Positions 53,577-62,937 are shown, counted from the stretch's first letter. The stretch is 64,000 nucleotides of DNA from Clostridia bacterium (GCA_017512025.1 JAFWHH010000008.1:1-64000), one strand, 5' to 3'. The notes: generated by a model from the sequence alone, not told the origin. Translations and numbers: made by a program.

Positions 53577-53841
53577 CTACTGAATTTTATGCATATTTAT
53601 ATACTTCATTTTAGTAGCGAGTCCTCCTCTAATATGTCTTTCTGCTTTATTTTCATCAAGAATTGCTCTTACTTCTCCGGCAAGACCTGGATTAATTCCG
53701 AATTAGTCTTTCTGAAACATCCTTATGTACAGTACTTTTACTAACACCATACTTAGCTGCAGTTCCTCTAACAGTATCCTTTGAATCTATAATATATTTA
53801 GCAAGCATAACTGCTCTGTCCTCAATTGTTAAATCCTTCAT
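53577..53841 (-). pseudogene. spoIIID: Frameshifted sporulation regulator SpoIIID
   Basis: From the ATG at 53839-53841 (GGAGG upstream) the protein reads MKDLTIEDRAVMLAKYIID, then TVRGTAAKYGVSKSTVHKD and VSERL, the helix-turn-helix of SpoIIID, and stops prematurely after IRN. In the next frame it continues INPGLAGEVRAILDENKAER and HIRGGLATKMKY to a stop at 53577-53579, the SpoIIID C-terminus. One extra base near 53700 explains the break. SpoIIID is a mother-cell regulator at stage III of sporulation; the usual protein has about 85-93 residues, as here when repaired. Either the gene is dead or there is an assembly error. Confidence 0.88.
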
Positions 53842-53937
53842 AAAAACCTCCAACGAATAATTTTGTTTAATTCTATTCGCTAGAAATCACATTAGAACGA
53901 AGACTTAATCTTTATATATTGAGGACAACAGACAAAC

Positions 53938-53964
53938 AAAAAGAGCAGCTCACGCTGCTCTTTA
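53938..53964 (-). terminator. Terminator of the G5-domain protein gene
   Basis: AAAGAGCAGC pairs with GCTGCTCTTT around a four-base loop, T-run on the minus strand. Confidence 0.85.
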
Positions 53965-53978
53965 ATTTCTGTTTTTTA

Positions 53979-54839
53979 TTACCATGTAACGGCGATATCT
54001 AGTGCACCACTTGGACAGTAGTCAACTACATATCCCATACCTAATGTTGTTGGGATATAACTTCCCTTTGGATATTTACTTAAGTTTGGTGAAGCAACCA
54101 TAACGTATCCGTTATAAGTTTTAACACCATCGCTTCTTACTCCATATCCATCGCTATCTAATCCCATTGCTCTTAAACATCCATTCATGTTTAAGTTGTA
54201 GTAAGTTTCTCTATATCCAGAAGGTGTTTCTGAAGCTCTAACAACTCCGGCGCTTTTTGTAAGCTTTGTTCCAGACCATGAAGAATCTTCGTCTCCTGAA
54301 TATCCACCCTCGTCGTCTCCATCTTCATCAACAGATGATGAAGATCTGGCAGTTACGACCGGTACTTCTTTATCTTTTATTTCTTTTACACAATTAACTG
54401 GCTCTTCAATTACATTTTCTGCAATTTGGATTTTGTCTTGTTCAGTTCCACCGATAAAAGTGATTTTATAAACAATTTCCTTTGTTCCTTCAGAACCATT
54501 TTGTACTACTCTTTCAACTTTTTCACCATCACCAGTAGACTTATCTTTAGTCTCTGTTTCATATGGTATTTTTTCTTGCTCTTTTACTACTTTTTCAGTT
54601 ACAGTAGTATAATTTTCAAGTTCACTTTGTAGTGAATCTTCATTATCAGCCTCGTTTACACTTCCTAGTAGTATTTCATCGCTTTGTGCAATTTCAATTC
54701 TGTCTGCACCAACAATTTTAACACCACCAAGTTTTACACTAACAAATGTAACTACCATACCACTTAATAATAATATAGCAGCAATTACAATTAGTATTAT
54801 TTTTTTGAATGAAATCGACGCTTCATTATCTTTATTCAT
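53979..54839 (-). CDS. G5-domain wall protein with a C-terminal RlpA/3D-like barrel
   Basis: 286 residues. N-terminal membrane helix (IILIVIAAILLLSGMVVTFVS), a G5 domain (about 80-155: VTEKVVKEQEKIPYETETK to KIQIAENVIEEPV) which binds glycan, an acidic Ser/Gly linker, and a C-terminal segment (about 205-286: YRETYYNLNMNGC, GVRSDGVKTYNG, LGMGYVVDYCPSGALDIA) like the double-psi beta-barrel of YabE/Rpf-type proteins. The DxA-type ending (ALDIA) is kept but other 3D motif Asp are unclear. It lies just upstream of broken spoIIID; such proteins remodel peptidoglycan. Confidence 0.75.
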   Translation of the reverse strand: MNKDNEASISFKKIILIVIAAILLLSGMVVTFVSVKLGGVKIVGADRIEIAQSDEILLGSVNEADNEDSLQSELENYTTVTEKVVKEQEKIPYETETKDKSTGDGEKVERVVQNGSEGTKEIVYKITFIGGTEQDKIQIAENVIEEPVNCVKEIKDKEVPVVTARSSSSVDEDGDDEGGYSGDEDSSWSGTKLTKSAGVVRASETPSGYRETYYNLNMNGCLRAMGLDSDGYGVRSDGVKTYNGYVMVASPNLSKYPKGSYIPTTLGMGYVVDYCPSGALDIAVTW

Positions 54840-54877
54840 AATTTTTTATCCTCTCCTTTTAAAAACAGAACATATAC

Positions 54878-54906
54878 ATTATACCATCTTTTTATATAAA
54901 AGTCAA
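54878..54906 (-). promoter_or_regulatory. Promoter of the G5-domain protein gene
   Basis: TTGACT -35 (54901-54906), 17-base spacer, TATAAT -10 (54878-54883). Confidence 0.75.
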
Positions 54907-54959
54907 ATTTTGACATGTTTTTCAATTATCTTAAAATGCTTCAAGATGCTGTAAAATCA

Positions 54960-54992
54960 ATAAAAGCAAGCATTGATCTGCTTGCTTTTATA
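54960..54992 (-). terminator. Terminator of the lepB-DnaB-like-ParB-like operon
   Basis: AAAAGCAAGC pairs with GCTTGCTTTT across ATTGATCT; TATTGATTTTA follows on the minus strand. Confidence 0.8.
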
Positions 54993-55013
54993 TTTATAAA
55001 AATACTACTCAAT

Positions 55014-57167
55014 TTAGTCTTTTTGATTCTTTAAAGATGTATCAATTTGACTTAAATTATTTATGAATTTTCTAACAGCTTTAGTTGATTTAATATTACC
55101 TAAAGTAGGAATTAAACCAGTATTTTGCATCTTTAAGGAGTTAGCTCTATTTATTTGAATAACACGTTTAAGTTCGTTATTCTTTTCTTGCACCATATTA
55201 ATCTGTGCTTTACTAAATAAACGTTTCTTCTCCTTAGATAACACAAGCTGTGGCAAATTCCTTTGTTGATCAATCTTTTCACGTGTTTTCTTTGTTAGCT
55301 TTTCTTGATTAATCATTTCCTTTATTTGGTTATTTGTTTCAACATTTCTTAAATAAATCTTTACATCAGAAACACAAGATGCATCTTCTTCAGTCTTAAT
55401 AAATGCATATATATCTGATAATCCATCTTCTAAAGTAGAATATGAATTGCTTGAAAATTGTGATTCTGTTAATATTAATTGCTCTTTTAGATTAATATTA
55501 TCTAATCTTGCTTGTTTTAACTTTGCTTTACCAATCAATTTGCTAAAGAATGAACACTTTTCACCTTCAACTTCTTTTCTTTGTTTATCAAGTTTCTTTA
55601 ACTTAGCATCAGTAATCATCTTTCTAGCATTTTTATTGAAACATGCCATATAGATGCTCTTCATTTCTTCGCCATACTCATCTACGATACTCTTATCAGC
55701 AGAAAGTGTTTTTAAATCTGATAAAAAGTCATTGTTACAATTAAGTTCATCTAATTTATTAATTAGATCAATCTTTTTCTTAACTTCAAATGAATTAGCC
55801 TTGATAGAATTAATGTTAGAATTGATTGAAGCATCACTGATTTTATCAATGTTCATTTCTATTCCAGTACTATTAGCTAAATCTAAAGATTTTGCTTCTT
55901 CAGTTTTAAGCTTATAATATGTCATCTCAATATTATTAACAATATTTGAAATACTACTTGCAGCTACTTCTTTAGCCTTCTTGATTTTTTGGTTTAGCAC
56001 TTCTTCTTTATCTTTTGTATCAATTATCTTTTCAGGAGCTTTTTGAACAGCTTTCACTTGAGAAGACTTCTTAACTTCCTTCTCCTCTACTTTCTTTGGT
56101 ATTTTAGTAGATTTTGCTGTCTCTTTTTTAGCAACCGTCTTTTTTGTAGCACTTTTACTTACATTCTCTTTAGATTCTGTTTTACTCATATTAATCTCTT
56201 CTTGTTTTACAATTTTTATCAATTTCTTCAAAACATCATCATATGTAATATTGTTTATATCAAGTTTAAGAACAAAATCATCCTCTATTTCGTACTGAAT
56301 TACTTTTTTATAATACTTGATGAAAACTTCATAATTTGGAAATAGTTTTCCCATTAGTAAAAATTGATCAACAAGGTCCTCACTTTCATCATTCTCTTTA
56401 TATTCAAAACCAATTTTAGCAACATTCCTAAGTCGTAGTTTGAGCTTATCGTAGCTCTTAAATTCTTTTGGTAAATATACATTTTTTATGAATGTTTCGA
56501 AATCCTTTTTTGAATTAATTTCTACTTTCTTTTCATCAATTTTCATTATAAACTTGCATTCATCTTCATTGCCTAATCTTTTTAATCTAAACTTTGAACC
56601 ATACAAGTCAGATATCATGTTAATTAAATACATGATATCTCTATCTGCCGGAGTTGATCTAACAACAGCAGCAAAAACATATTGCTTATTAATCATGGCT
56701 TTTTCTTCTTTAGATTGTGCTCTAGACATCTCTAACAAGTATTTAATCATCATTAAAGAAACCCTAGCGACACCATCCTTTACGAAGAATTTTCCATTAT
56801 CCTCATAAAGCTCTATGCTACCGTTATGCTTCAGTCCAGCTTGATTCAATTGTTTTAAATCCTTATAGTAGTAATTTGGATTTTTAAAATATAACTTTAT
56901 TATTTCATCTGTTTTCTCATTGTTGTCAAAAATCTCAATCCATGTTTTGTTATCAAAATCTGCATTATCTGTGCCAAATAGATTTTTAAGCCTAAACGCT
57001 TTTTCTTGTGGAATCGTCCAATCTTTTTGCGTTAAAAACTTAACGCTCTCTTTTGGCAATTTGGTTTGCATACTATTTGATTTAATTTGTAATTCTGGAG
57101 GCAAATTATTAGTATCAAGGCCGATACTATTAAAAAAGCTCCTTTTCTGTAAAGATATTTTTTGCAT
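55014..57167 (-). CDS. Large coiled-coil protein with a ParB-like N-terminal domain
   Basis: 717 residues, no export signal. Residues about 70-210 hold a ParB/Srx-like segment: IELYEDNGKFFVKDGVARVS at 118-137 matches the beta-strand plus DG-x-x-R motif of ParB-like nucleotide-binding domains, with Ala where His or Glu is common. Residues about 335-395 are a Lys/Glu/Ala low-complexity linker (KKTVAKKETAKSTKIPKK), then long coiled coils rich in Lys, Asn and Ser to the end. It starts 13 bases after the DnaB-like gene. The pair suggests a DNA replication, partition or defence function, which is inference. Confidence 0.65.
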   Translation of the reverse strand: MQKISLQKRSFFNSIGLDTNNLPPELQIKSNSMQTKLPKESVKFLTQKDWTIPQEKAFRLKNLFGTDNADFDNKTWIEIFDNNEKTDEIIKLYFKNPNYYYKDLKQLNQAGLKHNGSIELYEDNGKFFVKDGVARVSLMMIKYLLEMSRAQSKEEKAMINKQYVFAAVVRSTPADRDIMYLINMISDLYGSKFRLKRLGNEDECKFIMKIDEKKVEINSKKDFETFIKNVYLPKEFKSYDKLKLRLRNVAKIGFEYKENDESEDLVDQFLLMGKLFPNYEVFIKYYKKVIQYEIEDDFVLKLDINNITYDDVLKKLIKIVKQEEINMSKTESKENVSKSATKKTVAKKETAKSTKIPKKVEEKEVKKSSQVKAVQKAPEKIIDTKDKEEVLNQKIKKAKEVAASSISNIVNNIEMTYYKLKTEEAKSLDLANSTGIEMNIDKISDASINSNINSIKANSFEVKKKIDLINKLDELNCNNDFLSDLKTLSADKSIVDEYGEEMKSIYMACFNKNARKMITDAKLKKLDKQRKEVEGEKCSFFSKLIGKAKLKQARLDNINLKEQLILTESQFSSNSYSTLEDGLSDIYAFIKTEEDASCVSDVKIYLRNVETNNQIKEMINQEKLTKKTREKIDQQRNLPQLVLSKEKKRLFSKAQINMVQEKNNELKRVIQINRANSLKMQNTGLIPTLGNIKSTKAVRKFINNLSQIDTSLKNQKD

Positions 57168-57180
57168 AAATTCTACAACC

Positions 57181-58722
57181 TCATTTCAACTTTTGTTTCA
57201 TTCTTAAGTACCCAAGTTCAAACCATTCGTTGTATGCAAGGTTTAGTCTAAATAACAAATTAGGTTTTGCACCAGCTCTGTTCTTATCAACTACGCATGC
57301 ATAGTATCTAACATCTGGATCACTATAATACTCTAGGTCCTTATACTTTTCTGCTTCTTCAGTTTCTGAATATTCATAGTCATTATATGTTTCTTTTGTA
57401 ATTTGTTTAAACAGACACAATGTATCCAAAACTTCTTTTACTGTTCTACTCGCTGCCATATCATTAATTGTTAAATTAAGTGGAGTTGTACTATTTTCAA
57501 GCAATTGCAATGTTGATCCAATAAACATCTTATATTGTTGTGCCATAGTAGATAATATTGTTGCTGTCTTTTTAATCTCATCCCCATCACCAATATGTGC
57601 AATATCATTCTTTAATGTATCGTAGAATACATATTCTACACCTTCTTTATAGTAATAGTTTAAGATTATTTTGTATAAATCTTCATTTGTATGCTCAGCT
57701 ATATGCATAAAGCAAATTGGATTGTTTCTTTGATTTTGTAGCCAATCTGTTGCTTTGATAACATTATTAAATTCAGAAGAATACTTTTTAAGTTTAGCTA
57801 CAAATTGTTCGTGCGTTTCTCCTTCTTCCTTTAATATATAGCCTTTATCATCAGTTTTAACTGCCTTTTTATTATCTGGTCTGTATTTAAATTCTAGTAA
57901 TTCCCCTTCAGATACTCTTATCTTGCAGCCAATTTCTTTTTGTAGTCTTGAATTGTTTATAATTGTTGTTATTAAACATAGTTTCATTTTTTCTTCAGAC
58001 ATTTCATTTGAAATAATTAAAACTTTCTTTTTCTCAACGAAAGCCATATGTGCAGCCATATTGATTGTAAATCTACTCTTACCACAGTTGGATGGCATAG
58101 AGAAGGCCATTGTTTCTCCAAGTCTTATTCCTTTAAAAACATCTGTAAGAATTGGGAATGGCAAACTAATTCCGCTTGTTAAAGTACTTTCTCCTGCTAG
58201 AAGAAAATCAGTAACACCTTTATTTAATCTACCTTCGCTAATTCCTCTTTTTATGCCAACTTCAGATACTATATTTTCAAGTTCTTCAATTGTCATTTCT
58301 TTATATCTTTTGAAACTTTTTATTTCTAAAACATCTTGTTGTATTTTCTTTGTTGGTGCATTTATATAATATTTTTTTAATAAAAACAACTTTTTTATCT
58401 TAATAAATATATTTTCTATATTATATTTTTTCTCTTGAGCCTCTTGTTTAAGCTTTTGTTTTAAACGATATATCTCATCGGAGGTTTTTGGATAAGTAAA
58501 TGCTCTCTTAATTTTCTCTGGAGCAAATTTACCACCCTCAGTGAATAAAATACTTTTATATAAATTTAGAGCCATTTCATCTGAGAATTGAGCATCCTCA
58601 AATGATAAATAATATTTTTGAATTGATTTTGGATTATCAAGTAGTAAGGCAACATAAGCGTACTCTAACTTAATATTTGTTAATTCAATTGGATACTTTT
58701 CTTCTTCTTTTTTTACACCCAA
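57181..58722 (-). CDS. DnaB-like replicative-helicase homologue with a TTG start
   Basis: 513 residues. Residues 15-75 resemble the DnaB N-terminal domain (LEYAYVALLLDNPKSI). The RecA-like core has Walker A FSMPSNCGKSRFTI (Lys-Ser 215-216), then KVLIISNEMSEEKMKLCLI as in DnaB (IFSLEMSxEQL), Walker B-like YVFYDTLKND and DMAASRTVKEVLDTLCLF. Compared with DnaB there is a long insert after the first core strands. Start: TTG at 58720-58722, 8 bases after AAGGAGG, no ATG nearby. It is probably not the main replicative helicase, being divergent and placed between lepB and a ParB-like gene. Confidence 0.7.
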   Translation of the reverse strand: MGVKKEEEKYPIELTNIKLEYAYVALLLDNPKSIQKYYLSFEDAQFSDEMALNLYKSILFTEGGKFAPEKIKRAFTYPKTSDEIYRLKQKLKQEAQEKKYNIENIFIKIKKLFLLKKYYINAPTKKIQQDVLEIKSFKRYKEMTIEELENIVSEVGIKRGISEGRLNKGVTDFLLAGESTLTSGISLPFPILTDVFKGIRLGETMAFSMPSNCGKSRFTINMAAHMAFVEKKKVLIISNEMSEEKMKLCLITTIINNSRLQKEIGCKIRVSEGELLEFKYRPDNKKAVKTDDKGYILKEEGETHEQFVAKLKKYSSEFNNVIKATDWLQNQRNNPICFMHIAEHTNEDLYKIILNYYYKEGVEYVFYDTLKNDIAHIGDGDEIKKTATILSTMAQQYKMFIGSTLQLLENSTTPLNLTINDMAASRTVKEVLDTLCLFKQITKETYNDYEYSETEEAEKYKDLEYYSDPDVRYYACVVDKNRAGAKPNLLFRLNLAYNEWFELGYLRMKQKLK

Positions 58723-58744
58723 TTTAAAATCCTCCTTAGTTAAT

Positions 58745-59395
58745 CTATTTCTTTAAACTTTTCCATTTGTTTAGTGGCCAGAATCTTAATACTGCTCTTC
58801 CTTCAATTTTATCGATTGGAATACATCCAAATCTTCTACTATCTGTTGAGTTATTTCTATTATCTCCTAAAACATATACGTAGCCATCTGGAACAACAAT
58901 ATCAATAAATAAACCGCTCTCAGGCTCTGTACGTTTTCCTTCATCTAAATATGGTTCATCTAATTTTTCACCATTTAAGTATACAGCACCATCTTTTATT
59001 TCAACATGATCTCCTGGCAAACCAATTACTCTTTTTACGAAGTCAGTTTTTCCAAATATTGACACGGCTGAAATAAATTTTTGTAGTAGATTTTTCTTCT
59101 TTTCATTATATTTAGCAACTGGATTATTTAAATCAGCTTCAACCTTTGATTGGTATAAATGATTTTGATCCGGTGCTTCAAATGTTATAATATCTCCTCT
59201 TTCAGGATATTTATTTATCTTAACACCTATTCTGCTAATCCATAGGCGTTGACCATCTCTTAATGTTGAGTCCATTGATTCTCCACTTACAACTGTTGGG
59301 AAACCAACAAAAGTCTTAATACAAGCAACTATAATAAGGGCTATAAGTATACATACAAGCCATTCAAATACTTCCTTACTTTTTTTAGATTCCAT
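58745..59395 (-). CDS. lepB: Signal peptidase I
   Basis: 216 residues from the ATG at 59393-59395, preceded by AAAGGAAGAG; the frame extends to 59470 with no site. One N-terminal membrane helix (WLVCILIALIIVACIKTFVG), catalytic Ser40 in VVSGESMDSTL, catalytic Lys121 in FVKRVIGLPGD, and the C-terminal VLGDNRNNSTDSRRFG. Cleaves signal peptides of exported proteins. It heads the operon with the DnaB-like and ParB-like genes, an unexpected partnership. Confidence 0.96.
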   Translation of the reverse strand: MESKKSKEVFEWLVCILIALIIVACIKTFVGFPTVVSGESMDSTLRDGQRLWISRIGVKINKYPERGDIITFEAPDQNHLYQSKVEADLNNPVAKYNEKKKNLLQKFISAVSIFGKTDFVKRVIGLPGDHVEIKDGAVYLNGEKLDEPYLDEGKRTEPESGLFIDIVVPDGYVYVLGDNRNNSTDSRRFGCIPIDKIEGRAVLRFWPLNKWKSLKK

Positions 59396-59441
59396 AAATC
59401 TCTTCCTTTCAATTTTCCGTTGTGCATTATAAAGCAAACTT

Positions 59442-59470
59442 ATTATACACTTAAATTTATCGATAGACAA
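59442..59470 (-). promoter_or_regulatory. Promoter of the lepB operon
   Basis: TTGTCT -35 (59465-59470), 17-base spacer, TATAAT -10 (59442-59447). Confidence 0.65.
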
Positions 59471-59515
59471 TATTAAATATTTAAAATTTTAGGGTTTTCA
59501 CAAAATATTCATAAA

Positions 59516-59547
59516 CAAAAAAATGGCCCGAAAATCGAACCATTTTT
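59516..59547 (-). terminator. Terminator of the Rsm22-acyl-CoA ligase-dgkA operon
   Basis: AAAAATGG pairs with CCATTTTT, with inner TCGA-type pairs in the loop; seven T follow on the minus strand. Confidence 0.8.
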
Positions 59548-59584
59548 ATGTTATTTTTTGTATGTTTTTTATGGAGTTTTAAGA

Positions 59585-59959
59585 CTATTTATTTATTATA
59601 TCAACAACTTTTGGAATAAAGATTATCAGCCCAATAATAGCAACATTTATTGATAAGATAAACACTGCACCCGCAGAAATATCTTTAGCTCTTTCAGCTT
59701 GTTTATTCTTCTCCCTAGTATATAAGTCAACTACAGCTTCAACAGCTGTATTCATAAGCTCTGCAAAAAGCATTACACCAATTGCAAGAATGCATACAAT
59801 CCACTCAACCATATTAATTCTGAAGAAAAAACCACACGCAATAATTATTATTGCTACTAAAATATCAAACTTAAGATTTGCTTCAGTTTTAATTGCCTCT
59901 TTTATTCCCCTTGCAGCACATACAAATGCATTGCTACATTTTTCATTTTCTAATTTCAT
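59585..59959 (-). CDS. dgkA: Undecaprenol/diacylglycerol kinase (DgkA family)
   Basis: 124 residues with three membrane helices. The family signature AELMNTAVEAVVDLYTRE is near 68-85, followed by AERAKDISAGAVFI (AKDxxAGAV), and an N-terminal amphipathic helix (FVCAARGIKEAIKTEANLK). In Gram-positive bacteria this enzyme phosphorylates undecaprenol for cell-wall lipid carrier recycling. It is the last gene of the operon, 19 bases after the acyl-CoA ligase. Confidence 0.95.
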   Translation of the reverse strand: MKLENEKCSNAFVCAARGIKEAIKTEANLKFDILVAIIIIACGFFFRINMVEWIVCILAIGVMLFAELMNTAVEAVVDLYTREKNKQAERAKDISAGAVFILSINVAIIGLIIFIPKVVDIINK

Positions 59960-59978
59960 ATAAATCTCCTCAAATTAA

Positions 59979-61826
59979 CTAAACATCTTTTTGAATCTCT
60001 TTATATCTCTTTATTTTCATTGTTGTTGTCATTTCAAAGTCATCTGTTTTAATTTCCAAGCTCTTAATAGCTTTGTATGAAGTAAGAGTCTTGTTAACTT
60101 CTTTTATAATTTTCCAAATAATATCATATATTTCTTCATCAGAAATATTTTTATCTTTTCCAAGCTTTTCTTGAATTTCTGGCATATCAGGAAGAACTCT
60201 TGCAGTAATTGTAAGCTCCTTAGAATCATCTTGATTCTTTCCATATATCATACACTCTTTAATCTCTGGATAATTCTTTAAAATACTTTCAATCTCTTCC
60301 GGATATATATTCTTACCATTTTGAGTAACAATAACATTTTTACTTCTACCAGTTATGTATAAATATCCATCTTTATCTAGATATCCAACGTCACCTGAAT
60401 TAAACCATCCATCCTCTGAAATAGCCTCTTTAGTTGCCTCTTCGTCTTCATAATATCCAAGCATCAAAGTATCGCTCTTTATTAGGATTTCACCTTCGCC
60501 CTTTTCATTTGGATTCTTTATTTTTATTTCTGCACAGTTAACAGCTTTACCAACAGAGCCAACCCTTGGATCGTAATCTGGAGTTAATGCTGAGATAGGT
60601 GCAGTCTCTGTTAGACCATATCCTTGTATCATTGCAATTCCGATATCTTGAACCCATTTTGCAATTTTACGATCAAGTGGTGCAGCTGCAGATACAATCA
60701 TTCTTAGCTTTCCACCAAAGTTATCAAATACTTCTTTAAATACTTTTTTCTTTAAGTCAATTCCTACAGTCTTAATAGCATTTGTTACATGAATCATTGA
60801 ATTAACAACTGCTGCCTTACCACTTTTTTCAATAGATTTATTTACATTTTTATGTATATTTTCAACAAGAATTGGTACGCATAAAACAGCTGTTGGCTTA
60901 CTTTCTTGCATATTTGGTAATATGTATTTTAATCCTTCACATACAGCAATAGATGCACCAACTTCAAATGGTACTAAGAAACCAATTGTTGATTCATATG
61001 AATGATGTAGTGGAAGAACTGAAAACCATCTATCATTTGGCCTCATATCAATATAAGCTTCACAAGCATTTATGTTTGCAGCTAAATTTCTGTTGCATAA
61101 CATTACACCTTTTGATTGAGAAGTTGTTCCTGAAGTAAAGAATAAAACTTTAAACTCATCTGGATCAATTTGAATATTCTCGAAAGAATTATCACCCTTT
61201 TCTATAAGTTTCTTTCCTTCATCCATTACACGGTTTAATCCGACATCTCTTCCTTTTACTTTATCGTCAGAATTCATTTCGATAAAGTATTTAACCATTG
61301 GGACGCTATCTTTAACTTTGTCAATAAGATCTTTTTTCTTTGAAGAATATATAACAGCACTTGCTTTTGATCTTACAATTAAATTCTCTATTTCATTAAC
61401 TGGAAGCTCTTTGTCGATTGGAACAGCTATACCAGCTCCACAAAGAATTGCCATGTAAGAAATATACCAACCATATGTTGTTTCACCAATAATAATTATT
61501 CTTTCATCTTTTAGATTTAAGTACTTCGTTAATCCTGTACCAAGATTTATAACATCATCACCAAATTCTCTATATTTAATCTCTTTGTATGGTGCTTTAT
61601 GCTCTGGTTTTTCTAATATAAATACATTGTCAGGATATTTTTCCATACTATAGTTGAATACTTCTTTAATTGTTTTAAACTCCGGCGCTGTATATTGTTT
61701 CTTGTCCTTTTTTTGCTTCTCTGTTTTCTCTTTTTCTTTCTCTATATTAATATCTTCAACATTATCCATTTCCTTGAATTTAAATTTTGGAAATTTAAAC
61801 TTTGGTATTTTAATATCTAATCCCAT
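59979..61826 (-). CDS. AMP-binding acyl-CoA synthetase (long-chain type)
   Basis: 615 residues. The adenylation P-loop FFTSGTTSQSKGVML is near 230-244, then HHSYESTIGFL, the YGLTETAP motif near 415, GDVGYLDKDGYLYITGR near 495, and TQNGKNIYPEEIE near 515. Activates a fatty or aromatic acid to its CoA or carrier thioester via the adenylate. The first 40 residues are a Lys/Pro/Phe-rich extension (KIPKFKFPKFKFKEM) not typical of the family. It lies between the Rsm22-like gene and dgkA. Confidence 0.92.
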   Translation of the reverse strand: MGLDIKIPKFKFPKFKFKEMDNVEDINIEKEKEKTEKQKKDKKQYTAPEFKTIKEVFNYSMEKYPDNVFILEKPEHKAPYKEIKYREFGDDVINLGTGLTKYLNLKDERIIIIGETTYGWYISYMAILCGAGIAVPIDKELPVNEIENLIVRSKASAVIYSSKKKDLIDKVKDSVPMVKYFIEMNSDDKVKGRDVGLNRVMDEGKKLIEKGDNSFENIQIDPDEFKVLFFTSGTTSQSKGVMLCNRNLAANINACEAYIDMRPNDRWFSVLPLHHSYESTIGFLVPFEVGASIAVCEGLKYILPNMQESKPTAVLCVPILVENIHKNVNKSIEKSGKAAVVNSMIHVTNAIKTVGIDLKKKVFKEVFDNFGGKLRMIVSAAAPLDRKIAKWVQDIGIAMIQGYGLTETAPISALTPDYDPRVGSVGKAVNCAEIKIKNPNEKGEGEILIKSDTLMLGYYEDEEATKEAISEDGWFNSGDVGYLDKDGYLYITGRSKNVIVTQNGKNIYPEEIESILKNYPEIKECMIYGKNQDDSKELTITARVLPDMPEIQEKLGKDKNISDEEIYDIIWKIIKEVNKTLTSYKAIKSLEIKTDDFEMTTTMKIKRYKEIQKDV

Positions 61827-61850
61827 AATACTTTCCTTTCTTGGTTCTTG

Positions 61851-62813
61851 TTATATATTCAAACTATCTCCTGCAGACTTTTTCTTAGCCTCTTTATATT
61901 TAGCTCCGTCTTTCTTTGATAGCTTGACATTTTTTATTCCATCTTTACTACATACTTTATATTCTGAATATCCTTTATTTATAATTGGATGTCTTAGTAT
62001 TCTATTATCAGAGCTTTCACAATCCAACTTTGAAAAAGCAATATACGAATACTTTTCATCCTCAAATGGAGAACTACCATCCTTTAGAATCTTATGTATT
62101 TTACTTCTTTGAACTCTACATGTAAATTGGCACCAGTCATCTTCTGGCAGTGGACATTCTTCTCCATGTGGGCAAGGAGCTATTATCTTTGCACCATTTT
62201 TAGAAAGTAAACTCCTCATTTGCTTTATATTTGAATATCCATTTGGTGTTCCTGGCTCTATTATTAATAATATTTTGTTGGTGGCTTTCCACAACTTTTC
62301 CACTACATTCTTGATTTGATCCTTTGGAAGTTCATTTATCATATAAGAAACAACAATCAAATCATATTTTTCTTCTATACTATCATTCACTGCATCAAAC
62401 TTTGTCCATTTTGCGATATCTGAAAGTTCAGAATTTTTCATCAATTCATTACCGATACCTATCATTGCATCTTCTCGTTCAAAGCATGAATAGTTCTTTT
62501 TATCGAAGAAACTAAATAGCGCCCAAGTTGCTGCACCAGTTCCAGCACCAACATCTAGTACAGAATCAATATCAAAGTTATTTTTTTCAAATACATTCTT
62601 TAAACAATCTAAAACAGACTCATATGTTGCTGGCATTCTTGACAAAGCATAAGCAACCGCTTCTTTGTTACTAGTAACTAGTCTGTTACCATCATTATTG
62701 TTATCCCTGTACCTTTTACTAATTTCTTTGCTATCTATATTTATATCGTTAAAAGAAATCTCTCCTTCTAACAAATTATCTAAAGCTTCTGTAAGTTCAT
62801 TTGGTAGTGCCAT
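61851..62813 (-). CDS. Rsm22-family methyltransferase-like protein
   Basis: 320 residues. SAM-binding motif VLDVGAGTGAATWALF near residues 90-105, then YDLIVVSYMINELP near 150 and LLIIEPGTPNGY near 185. A Cys cluster CPHGEECPLPEDDWCQFTCRVQR (about 215-235, quoted in part as CPHGEEC and DDWCQFTC) is the Rsm22 mark and in homologues binds an iron-sulphur cluster. The mitochondrial relative is a small-subunit assembly factor; bacterial members are poorly known. First gene of its operon, promoter at 62831-62860. Confidence 0.85.
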   Translation of the reverse strand: MALPNELTEALDNLLEGEISFNDINIDSKEISKRYRDNNNDGNRLVTSNKEAVAYALSRMPATYESVLDCLKNVFEKNNFDIDSVLDVGAGTGAATWALFSFFDKKNYSCFEREDAMIGIGNELMKNSELSDIAKWTKFDAVNDSIEEKYDLIVVSYMINELPKDQIKNVVEKLWKATNKILLIIEPGTPNGYSNIKQMRSLLSKNGAKIIAPCPHGEECPLPEDDWCQFTCRVQRSKIHKILKDGSSPFEDEKYSYIAFSKLDCESSDNRILRHPIINKGYSEYKVCSKDGIKNVKLSKKDGAKYKEAKKKSAGDSLNI

Positions 62814-62830
62814 AATTCTCTCCTTTCAGA

Positions 62831-62860
62831 ATTTTAACACAAATTTATATCTATTATCAA
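62831..62860 (-). promoter_or_regulatory. Promoter of the Rsm22-like operon
   Basis: TTGATA -35 (62855-62860), 18-base spacer, TAAAAT -10 (62831-62836). Confidence 0.6.
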
Positions 62861-62907
62861 GTAATTAAATAAACTTGACCAATAATTCAAACTTTGATAA
62901 AAATACT

Positions 62908-62937
62908 TAAAACACTAGCAAAAATCTAGTGTTTTAA
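62908..62937 (-). terminator. Terminator of the DUF4190 gene
   Basis: AAAACACTAG pairs with CTAGTGTTTT across a seven-base loop; TAAGTATTTTT on the minus strand. Confidence 0.85.
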
